Below, piece by piece: positions 1 through 5,473 of a DNA stretch of 9,209 bases (positions are counted from its first letter, which is position 1; every line of letters begins with the position of its first letter). The translations under genes and the position numbers were made by a program. Under the pieces are notes generated by a model, which saw only the letters and a list, made by a program, of their open reading frames with translations, did no database searches and had not been told where the DNA came from. The stretch is from CAWBKV01 sp041946675 (GTDB lineage Archaea; Halobacteriota; Methanosarcinia; Methanotrichales; Methanotrichaceae), in contig JBHGAU010000093.1 of assembly GCA_041946675.1 (NCBI GenBank), forward strand, positions 1 to 9,209. Reading direction: 5' to 3'.

Positions 1-1
1 T

Positions 2-298
2 ACATGCAATGCCGGAACATGCACTGGAACCCTAAAAACCTGCCCAGGGGATCAGTGCCGCAACGATGGAACTTGTGTAGGTGGGGAATGCCAGCCGGGT
101 TCAGTGAAAACAGGTGCGCAATGTGATGACGGCAATTCCGCCACTGTAGGCGATGAATGCTCATCAAGTGGAATATGCAGCGGCCATACAGCCATATGTG
201 GCGATGGCATAAAGGCCGGTGCAGAAGAGTGTGATGACGGCAATACGGTTAACGGGGATGGCTGCAGCAATACCTGCGCCATTGAATCAGGCAGATGA
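2..298 (+). CDS. Cys-rich repeat (DUF4215 / Myxococcus-type) surface protein, 3' part only
   Basis: This is the C-terminal 98 codons of a gene that enters from the left edge; no start is visible. The frame beginning at base 2 is open to a TGA at 296-298 and encodes closely spaced cysteines. Two repeat units are clear: one built around GAQCDDGNS (about 113-140) and one reading ICGDGIKAGAEECDDGN then GDGCSNTCAIE (about 200-290). The CGDG-x-C-DDGN-x-GDGCS-x-C pattern is that of the DUF4215 / Myxococcus cysteine-rich repeat family. These are disulphide-stabilised extracellular modules found in large secreted or surface proteins, so an extracellular location is inferred. A GTG at 104 could serve as a start, but the Cys-rich coding clearly continues upstream of it. 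The stop is probably premature, because Cys-rich coding resumes downstream in another frame. The exact ligand or role cannot be told. Confidence 0.75.
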   Translation, partial: TCNAGTCTGTLKTCPGDQCRNDGTCVGGECQPGSVKTGAQCDDGNSATVGDECSSSGICSGHTAICGDGIKAGAEECDDGNTVNGDGCSNTCAIESGR

Positions 299-373
299 CC
301 GCCTATCAAGATACTGCAATAGCAGATCATTGAAATGCAGCAATACCTGCGCCATTGAATCAGGCAGATGACC
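263..373 (+). repeat. Exact 38-bp direct repeat, copies at 263-300 and 336-373
   Basis: Bases 263-300 and 336-373 are identical over 38 bp and diverge at once on both sides. The offset is 73 bp, not a multiple of three, so the copies lie in frames 2 and 3. Each copy nevertheless encodes CSNTCAIESGR followed by TGA in its own frame. The 35 bp between them (301-335) resembles neither flank. It is best explained as a local duplication that disrupted the Cys-rich gene. Confidence 0.85.
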
Positions 374-560
374 CACAGCCGATGGTTGTCCTGGGCTAGA
401 TACCGAATGCCAAACAAGTACTTGTACCAACGGAGTATGCAGCTATTTATTTGCTAATTCTTCAATGGAAATGATAGGAGCCGGTATCTTACGCAACCAA
501 ATTCAGGTTACAGCCTGTGGCGCAAGCCTGGTGGATGCCCCAACTGAAATCGGGAAATAA
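336..560 (+). pseudogene. Out-of-frame remnant of the Cys-rich surface protein
   Basis: Frame 3 here first encodes CSNTCAIESGR and a TGA (369-371), identical to the end of the preceding fragment. It then continues open from 372 to a TAA at 558-560. The first part after the stop contains TECQTSTCTNGVCS, a pattern typical of Cys-rich repeat surface proteins. The rest (about 40 residues with one further Cys) looks like an ordinary extracellular tail. No credible start codon or ribosome site precedes it. The simplest reading is that this was once continuous with the gene at 2-298 and was cut off by a nonsense codon plus a duplication that shifted frame. The TAA lies directly against the end of the convergent MarC gene (561). 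An assembly join between two paralogous repeats is an alternative explanation. Confidence 0.6.
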
Positions 561-1208
561 TCACCCATGTATAAAAGACTGATATAAATTCCACGCGCCG
601 GTAGCCACAAAGTTCACAGCAATGGCTCCTAGTATCAGCCCAAGTATCCTGGTCAGGACCATTATCCCTGTGATGCCGAGCGCCCTGTCTATCAGCTCCG
701 AGAACTTGAGTATATAATAGGCCAATCCAAATGTAAGCACTATTGCGAGAAGGACCATTGCCTTCTCTGGAATTGTGGCGGCCGCTCCCATCAACACGAC
801 CACTGTTGTTATCGCACCCGGGCCAGTCAAAAGGGGCATCGCCAGCGGGAAGACTGAGATGTCCTCTCGTGTATTCGCATCCCTCATTTCGGCTTCAGTG
901 ACCTTCTTTTGCTGCCTTCCGCCTCGAAGCATGTCCATTGCGACGAGGAAGAGCAAAATGCCGCCTGCAACACGCAGCGAATCGACTGTAATGCCGAAGA
1001 ACCGCAGAACAAGGTCGCCGCCCACTGCAAATATAAACGCTATCTCAAAGGCCACTATAGTTGTGTGCCTGTAGATCTTCCTCTTCTCTTCCGTTTTCAA
1101 GCCGGCTGTGAGAGAGATGAAGACCATCGTTGCTTCTATGGGGTTGACTATGACGAATATGGATGTGAATGCATACAGGAAATAGACCAGATAATCGTAG
1201 AGGGCCAT
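561..1208 (-). CDS. MarC/SnatA family multipass membrane protein
   Basis: The 215-residue length is normal for the MarC (UPF0056) family. About six hydrophobic segments are visible, near residues 6-28, 48-68, 71-92, 119-140, 148-166 and 180-205. The two family signatures are present: N22-P23 in the first segment, and PLAMPLLTGPGA at 121-132 at the start of the second half. This is consistent with two inverted three-helix halves. A hydrophilic, charged loop (about 95-117) joins the halves. MarC proteins were once linked to multiple antibiotic resistance, but that link is not supported. The archaeal homologue SnatA of Thermococcus was characterised as a neutral amino acid transporter, so small-solute transport is a reasonable inference, with substrate unknown. 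The ATG at 1208 has a weak purine-rich GGGATC just before it. The gene lies 35 bp downstream of the same-strand hypothetical gene and is probably co-transcribed with it. Confidence 0.92.
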   Translation of the reverse strand: MALYDYLVYFLYAFTSIFVIVNPIEATMVFISLTAGLKTEEKRKIYRHTTIVAFEIAFIFAVGGDLVLRFFGITVDSLRVAGGILLFLVAMDMLRGGRQQKKVTEAEMRDANTREDISVFPLAMPLLTGPGAITTVVVLMGAAATIPEKAMVLLAIVLTFGLAYYILKFSELIDRALGITGIMVLTRILGLILGAIAVNFVATGAWNLYQSFIHG

Positions 1209-1243
1209 GATCCCTTTTTAGCTTAATCAAGTTTTGCCTAAGT

Positions 1244-1720
1244 TTAGATTATCTTCGGGGCATCGCAATCGCCTTCGGCTGGATCGCCGTTGAGCATTTT
1301 TACAACCTTTCCCGAGATGAACGCGAATGTGCCTGCCAGGCTCGCAGCTAAAAGCGCCTGCTGTTTGCCGTGTTTGCCCAGCATTCCGCCAACCACAGCG
1401 CTCAGGACAATAGAGGCGATATATTCAGGTGCATCCTTGACCAGATGGCCCAGGGGATCTACGCTCGCGTCGGCCTTATCCCTGTGAATGATCCATCTAT
1501 CCTCGAACTCATGCACATGTGCCCCATAAGGCCCGCGAAGCTGCCGCCCAGCGCCATTGAACATCTCTCCAAGCATAGTCTCATTAAAGCACTCGGGAAG
1601 CCTGGGATATTTCTCCTTGGGAAGAACATAATGCACATGGTAAGGCATGTTCTCTACCCATATACAGAACTCCCGGCAGGCCTTTTGGCAGACTTCGCGG
1701 CTGTCTTTGTTGCAGTCCAT
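1244..1720 (-). CDS. Hypothetical protein with Cys-rich N-terminus and hydrophobic C-terminal region
   Basis: The family was not recognised by name. The 158-residue product has a Cys cluster at its N-terminus (C3, C11, C15, C19, then C44), which could be a metal- or cluster-binding patch. A soluble, His-rich middle contains HVHEFEDRWIIHRDKAD and DPLGHL. Two hydrophobic stretches of about 18 residues follow (roughly 105-148), rich in Gly, Ala and Ser and separated by the basic GKHGKQQ, which suggests membrane association by a helical hairpin. It is preferred over the opposite-strand reading at 1370-1813 because it has a well-placed TATA box (ATTTAAATAT, 1750-1741) about 26 nt before its ATG, a protein-like composition, and a same-strand partner 35 bp downstream (MarC). 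There is no Shine-Dalgarno, so a leaderless message is likely. Function is unknown. Confidence 0.7.
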   Translation of the reverse strand: MDCNKDSREVCQKACREFCIWVENMPYHVHYVLPKEKYPRLPECFNETMLGEMFNGAGRQLRGPYGAHVHEFEDRWIIHRDKADASVDPLGHLVKDAPEYIASIVLSAVVGGMLGKHGKQQALLAASLAGTFAFISGKVVKMLNGDPAEGDCDAPKII

Positions 1721-1740
1721 GCTTTCTATGATGGCGATCC

Positions 1741-1750
1741 ATATTTAAAT
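1741..1750 (-). promoter_or_regulatory. TATA box for the hypothetical-MarC operon
   Basis: On the minus strand this reads ATTTAAATAT, a near-ideal archaeal TATA element. Its centre is about 26 nt upstream of the ATG at 1720, which places the transcription start at the start codon and implies a leaderless mRNA. No clear purine-rich BRE is seen upstream. Confidence 0.6.
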
Positions 1751-1777
1751 AGCTGGCTGAAGAATGGTACTACATCG

Positions 1778-1787
1778 TTTTATACCG
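1778..1787 (+). promoter_or_regulatory. TATA box for the beta-helix surface protein gene
   Basis: GTTTTATACC is centred about 27 nt before the ATG at 1810, matching the archaeal TATA-to-start spacing and predicting a leaderless transcript. Together with the minus-strand TATA at 1741-1750 it makes the 89-bp gap 1721-1809 a compact divergent promoter region. Confidence 0.5.
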
Positions 1788-1809
1788 CTTATGCAATCGC
1801 TATAGACAT

Positions 1810-3774
1810 ATGAGCATGATGCCCTTGAAGCCATCGGTTCTAATGATAATAATCATATTAACAGCTGCTTTTGCGCAGATCTCTTGCGGCACAAGTACTA
1901 CTATTCCCGTTAAATCAGGCCAGAGCATCCAGGCTGCCATAAAAGCAGCGCATCCAGGAGACACCATTGAGGTATATAGCGGCGTATACCACGAGAATTT
2001 AATAATAAACAAGCCGATAACTCTCAAAGGCATAGATTCGGGCAGCGGCCATCCTATCATAAACGTAAACGGAGGATCTGCCATTACATTGAACGCCGGA
2101 GGCATTATTCTTGAAGGCATACAGGCAACAGCAGCAGGCGCTTGGGAGACGGATGCAGGGATTAAGGTAATGTCCAATGGAAACATCATAAGAAACAACA
2201 TTGCCAGTGACAGCAGAAGTGCTGGGATTGTTCTTATTGGCGCAAAGAACAATACAATCATGGGCAATATAGCCAATAGCAACATCAATTACGGCATCTC
2301 TTTAATGAACAGCAGCGATAATATTCTCGAAGGCAATACGGCCAACCAGAACAAATACGGCATAAAGCTTACAAATTCCGATGGCAATGATATCGGCGGT
2401 AATACTGTAAATGGAAACAGGCTCAATGGAATATACATCGAGAAATCCATCCTCAACTTAATTGAAGGCAATTATGTGGGCTCTAACTGGGCAGGGGTAT
2501 CCTTAGACCTCTCAAAAGATAACATAATCAGGAAAAATGAGATAATAGATAATGAGAAGGGCATTTACCTGACTTATCAGAACAACACCGATAATATCAA
2601 ATCCAAAGGAAAGGGCGTATATATCTCCTACAGCATTGACTTCTCAAGCCCCGGCAGGTCAGCGAATAATACCATCTATCTGAACAATCTATCCAATGTC
2701 AATAATGCCTATGATGATGGTCTTAACCATTGGGATAACGGCAAGCTCGGCAATAACTATAGCGATTTTAATGAGCCTCATGAGGGCTGCGACGGCAAGA
2801 AGGTCTGCAGCTCAGAGCATGTGATTTCCGGTGGCAAGAGCATTGATGGATATCCTCTTGCGATTGTTGCAGTCAAATCCAACTCCATAGCGATATCATC
2901 CACAATAGCATCATCCGCTTTGGCATCATCCCAAATAGCATCTTCTATACCTGAGGGCACAGGTCTCAGATTGGAAAAACGAGATTTTGCTCCGGGAGGC
3001 GAGATAAGAGTAGGCTTCACTGCTCCAAAGGATCATGAGGCATGGGTTGCGATTGCACAGAAGAATGAGAGCTGGAGTCAGCAATACATCGGCAAGAATA
3101 TATCTGGCATACTTATCTTTACAGCCCCTGAGAAGGAAGGCAAATACTATCTGAGGATGTATTCCACAATAGCATCTTCCAGATATGGAAATGAATCTTT
3201 AGCCGTGCCGTTCACTGTGGCAGCTCCGCATATCTCCGCCTCGCCGTCCGAATTGGGAACATGCGAGAAGGTTTACGTCTCATATATGGGCGCTTCAGGA
3301 GATGATAATGGCTGGATAGGCATGTACCCTGTCGGATCATCCGACTCTGTTTCAAAACAGTATCTGCAAGGAAAGAGTAACGGCACAATCACATTCTCTA
3401 CACCGACTGCGGGCAGCTATGAGTTCAGGATGTTCGGGCCTGATGCATCAAAGCCGTTATGTGTTAGCAATGTTGTGAAGGTTGATGTCAAATCGGGAAT
3501 TCATGTCGTTGCCGAGCCCTCAAGGGTTGCACCTGGTGGCACAGTTACAGTAACCTTCTGGGGCTCTCCTGTCTCAGGAACAGGCGTGATAGGCATGTAC
3601 GGCGTCACGCGGCCCGATAAGTTCCATATTGAGAAAAAGCCTATAGGTGCAAGGAGCTGCGGCACTATTACATTCAAGGCGCCGATGGAGCCCGGCCAGT
3701 ACGACTTCAGGATGTTCGGGGATGATATCAACAGGCCGATCCTCGGCCAGAGCAATATCGTAACCGTTGTCTAG
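1810..3774 (+). CDS. Secreted NosD/CASH-type parallel beta-helix protein with three C-terminal Ig-like repeats
   Basis: The 654-residue product opens with a signal peptide (hydrophobic core about residues 8-22, likely cut after AFA). Residues about 30-350 form a right-handed parallel beta-helix. VKSGQSIQAAIKAAHPGDTI is the usual opening strand, and then come 22-24-residue turns of the NosD type (GI-L-SS-N-I-GN), ending in GNNYSDF and DGYPL as in other NosD/CASH proteins. A low-complexity Ser/Ala linker (about 365-379) leads to three domains of about 90 residues (383-471, 472-560, 561-654). These share W-IGMY, GTITF-x-x-P and G-x-Y-x-FRMF motifs and appear to be Ig-like beta-sandwiches. There are many N-x-S/T sequons, as expected for an exported archaeal glycoprotein. 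No C-terminal anchor is seen. Beta-helix proteins of this class often bind or process polysaccharides, but no catalytic residues were identified, so a structural or adhesive surface role is only inferred. The first ATG is used; ATGs at 1816 and 1819 are alternatives. Confidence 0.88.
   Translation: MSMMPLKPSVLMIIIILTAAFAQISCGTSTTIPVKSGQSIQAAIKAAHPGDTIEVYSGVYHENLIINKPITLKGIDSGSGHPIINVNGGSAITLNAGGIILEGIQATAAGAWETDAGIKVMSNGNIIRNNIASDSRSAGIVLIGAKNNTIMGNIANSNINYGISLMNSSDNILEGNTANQNKYGIKLTNSDGNDIGGNTVNGNRLNGIYIEKSILNLIEGNYVGSNWAGVSLDLSKDNIIRKNEIIDNEKGIYLTYQNNTDNIKSKGKGVYISYSIDFSSPGRSANNTIYLNNLSNVNNAYDDGLNHWDNGKLGNNYSDFNEPHEGCDGKKVCSSEHVISGGKSIDGYPLAIVAVKSNSIAISSTIASSALASSQIASSIPEGTGLRLEKRDFAPGGEIRVGFTAPKDHEAWVAIAQKNESWSQQYIGKNISGILIFTAPEKEGKYYLRMYSTIASSRYGNESLAVPFTVAAPHISASPSELGTCEKVYVSYMGASGDDNGWIGMYPVGSSDSVSKQYLQGKSNGTITFSTPTAGSYEFRMFGPDASKPLCVSNVVKVDVKSGIHVVAEPSRVAPGGTVTVTFWGSPVSGTGVIGMYGVTRPDKFHIEKKPIGARSCGTITFKAPMEPGQYDFRMFGDDINRPILGQSNIVTVV
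2902..2946 (+). repeat. 15-bp in-frame tandem repeat encoding the Ser/Ala linker
   Basis: Three 15-bp units (2902-2916, 2917-2931, 2932-2946) encode TIASS, ALASS and QIASS, forming the hinge between the beta-helix and the Ig-like domains. A 14-bp stretch of this area (2899-2912) recurs exactly at 3163-3176 inside the first Ig-like domain, where it again encodes STIAS. Confidence 0.7.
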
Positions 3775-4400
3775 ATCCTGGGGGGTCCTATTAGCTCTGA
3801 GCAGCTGGAGCAGAGAGATGAAGGCTTCTCCTTTGCATGCTCCATTGTTCCCGAGAGGCTCATGACGCAGGCCTTGTTGCAGTGTCCCAGGCCGAGAATA
3901 TGGCCGACCTCGTGCAGCGCCTCTTTGGCCAGCATCTCAGGCTCCATCTCAGCTGCCGATAAGAGGGCACACATTTCTGCTGAGCAGCCGAAGACAGGGC
4001 CGGTGCCGGGGTAAAAGATCTTGCTGCCTATTATCCAGAGCGATGCCCGCCTGTTTGCAGCGATTTCGAGATACCTTAGAAGCTTAGCGGCGTCGAGATG
4101 CTGTCCTTTTAAAGGCACATAGAGGTATCCCCGATCCTGCACCCTCAAGCCATAGGTGCCGTAGCACACTTCAATGGCATCCTTGAGGTAAGCCATATCG
4201 CCCAGGCACCTGCCGTCATGGAAGAGCTGCAGAATCATCTCTGGGATATATGGCAGGACAATTTCTTTAAGGTATGCGAGGATATTAAGGTCGATGGATC
4301 TTGAGACCAAAGCACGGCTTATCTCGATAGGTACGATAGAGATAGCTGAGCATGTGCAATTCGGCCCGGCATCTGACTCCACCCCAACGTCTACGCCCAT
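3771..4400 (-). CDS. amzA: Archaemetzincin, zinc-dependent metalloprotease
   Basis: The 209-residue product carries the archaemetzincin signature. HEVGHILGLGHC at 163-174 supplies the three zinc-binding His (163, 167, 173) and the catalytic Glu164. C178, the Met-turn M180 and C197/C200 follow; with C174 these four Cys form the structural zinc site that distinguishes this family from other metzincins. The N-terminal ISIVPIE (about 20-26) matches the first strand of the fold. Archaemetzincins are presumed peptidases of the cytoplasm, and their natural substrates are not known. The ATG at 4400 is the first possible start after an in-frame stop, and a GTG at 4382 is the only later choice that keeps the first strand. 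Either way the 5' end overlaps the divergent radical SAM gene. The stop TAG interlocks with the stop of the convergent beta-helix gene. No TATA or Shine-Dalgarno is obvious, since its upstream region is inside the neighbour's coding sequence. Confidence 0.93.
   Translation of the reverse strand: MGVDVGVESDAGPNCTCSAISIVPIEISRALVSRSIDLNILAYLKEIVLPYIPEMILQLFHDGRCLGDMAYLKDAIEVCYGTYGLRVQDRGYLYVPLKGQHLDAAKLLRYLEIAANRRASLWIIGSKIFYPGTGPVFGCSAEMCALLSAAEMEPEMLAKEALHEVGHILGLGHCNKACVMSLSGTMEHAKEKPSSLCSSCSELIGPPRI
4245..4253 (+). promoter_or_regulatory. Possible TATA box and Shine-Dalgarno for the radical SAM gene
   Basis: GATATATGG at 4245-4253 would start transcription near 4275, just before a GAGGAT at 4278-4283 that sits 10 nt ahead of the ATG at 4294. 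An alternative TATA-like CTTTAAGG (4265-4272) would give a leaderless message. Both lie inside the archaemetzincin coding region on the other strand. Confidence 0.35.
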
Positions 4401-5325
4401 CCCGGCAGATGCATCAGCTCAAGCATCTACCTCTGGCCCGGGAGCCGGAGGAAAGTCCGTCTTCTTCCGCTCCGGAGATCGGATTGTAAGGCTGAGCGTG
4501 GTAGAAGAATCGAGCTTGCGTTTGAGCAGGCTGGAAAACGGCGTAGAGATACTTCATGGAGACAAAAAGGTTGCAAAGGGCGAGCTTGTTGAGCCTCTCC
4601 TTCACTGTCCGGAGCAGGCGTATATAACCGTCTCCGAGCGATGCATATACGACTGCAAATTCTGCGCTGTACCCAAGCTGCGCGGAAGGGTGAAACCGTC
4701 TGCGCTGGTTAAGGAGATGACCGATAAGGCTGCAGCCACTGGCAAATTGAGAGCTATCTCTATTACTTCAGGCGTTGAGGTTTCTCCCAAGCGGGAGACT
4801 GAACGGATCGCTGGAATAGTCAGAGACCTTAAGGCCAGGGGCATCGGAGTGCCGATTGGCGTTTCAGTAAGTCCTTTTCCTGGCATAAATAAAATCCTGA
4901 AGAACGCCGGAGCAGACGAAGTGAAGTATAATATAGAAACCCTTGATCAGGACCTTTTCAAGAGGGTATGTCCAGGCATCTCATATGTGGATATCATGGA
5001 TGCTCTTAACGAGGCGGCGGCCGTCTTCGGCAAGAATAGAGTCTTCTCCAACGTAATTGTTGGGTTAGGCGAATCAGATAGAACGCTGCGCTGCGGAATC
5101 GATGAGCTGACAGAGATGGGAGTGCTTCCTATTATCAGGGCAGTCTATCCTCATCCGCTGCGTATCGGTGAGATCGATATGACAAGGCCATCATCTGAAA
5201 GGCTGCTCAGCCTCGCATCATATCTGCGAAAATCTATGGATAGAAACGACCTGCAGGGAAATTTGGCTCTGACAGGCTGCTATAGGTGCACAGGATGTGA
5301 CCTTGTGCCGGATAGAGATCTTTAG
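4294..5325 (+). CDS. Radical SAM enzyme, BioB/HydE-like, unknown reaction
   Basis: The 343-residue protein contains the radical SAM cluster motif C117-x3-C121-x2-C124 (CIYDCKFC), which binds the [4Fe-4S] that cleaves S-adenosylmethionine. The preceding LLHCPEQAYITVSE is the first barrel strand. Later segments ADEVKYNIETLDQDLFKRV, PGISYVDIMDAL and SNVIVGLGES resemble the biotin synthase/HydE/ThiH branch of the superfamily. A second Cys group near the C-terminus, C329-x2-C332-x2-C335, could bind an auxiliary iron-sulphur cluster or zinc. The N-terminus has a short conserved-looking start (LETKARLISIGTIEI), a Ser/Thr/Pro/Ala-rich insert (about 27-46), then TSGPGAGG. The start at 4294 keeps this N-terminal block; a GTG at 4354 is an alternative. 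The substrate cannot be deduced from the sequence or neighbours. It ends in TAG and stands apart from nadE by 148 bp. Confidence 0.85.
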   Translation: MDLETKARLISIGTIEIAEHVQFGPASDSTPTSTPIPADASAQASTSGPGAGGKSVFFRSGDRIVRLSVVEESSLRLSRLENGVEILHGDKKVAKGELVEPLLHCPEQAYITVSERCIYDCKFCAVPKLRGRVKPSALVKEMTDKAAATGKLRAISITSGVEVSPKRETERIAGIVRDLKARGIGVPIGVSVSPFPGINKILKNAGADEVKYNIETLDQDLFKRVCPGISYVDIMDALNEAAAVFGKNRVFSNVIVGLGESDRTLRCGIDELTEMGVLPIIRAVYPHPLRIGEIDMTRPSSERLLSLASYLRKSMDRNDLQGNLALTGCYRCTGCDLVPDRDL

Positions 5326-5347
5326 ATCTTCGATATTAAATCTTTTA

Positions 5348-5409
5348 AAGGCGCTCAGAACTCAATATCCTCATCACCAATCAGTCAGGCCATCTCATCA
5401 TAGCGCCTT
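5348..5409. repeat. Inverted repeat in the radical SAM-nadE intergenic gap
   Basis: AAGGCGCT at 5348-5355 is matched by its reverse complement AGCGCCTT at 5402-5409, with a 46-nt, mostly unstructured loop between. A short T-rich run (5341-5346) precedes it and may help terminate the radical SAM transcript. It could be chance or a weak regulatory structure. Confidence 0.3.
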
Positions 5410-5440
5410 ACGCTTATTTCGCAAATTAGCATCCAATCGG

Positions 5441-5448
5441 TTTTAAAT
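5441..5448 (+). promoter_or_regulatory. TATA box for nadE
   Basis: TTTTAAAT is centred about 29 nt before the nadE ATG at 5474, the right spacing for a leaderless archaeal transcript. No Shine-Dalgarno is present before the start codon, which agrees with this. Confidence 0.55.
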
Positions 5449-5473
5449 CTATACACGTGCTATTGAAGCTGAA

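Noticed and set aside
52..417. Minus-strand open frame of 121 codons across the left repeat region
   Set aside because: It is antisense to recognisable Cys-rich coding on the plus strand, and its openness comes from the 38-bp repeat being free of stops on that strand.
1370..1813. Plus-strand open frame of 147 codons
   Set aside because: It lies opposite the hypothetical gene at 1244-1720, runs into the next gene's promoter and start, and has no promoter of its own; the minus-strand reading has a correct TATA box and an operon partner.
1810..1890. Lipoprotein attachment at C26 of the beta-helix protein
   Set aside because: The residues before the Cys (QIS) do not match a lipobox; ordinary signal peptidase cleavage after AFA is more likely.
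1800..2288. Hydrophobic minus-strand frame that looks like a membrane protein
   Set aside because: It is the antisense of the signal peptide and beta-helix region; Asn- and Ile-rich coding yields hydrophobic antisense codons.
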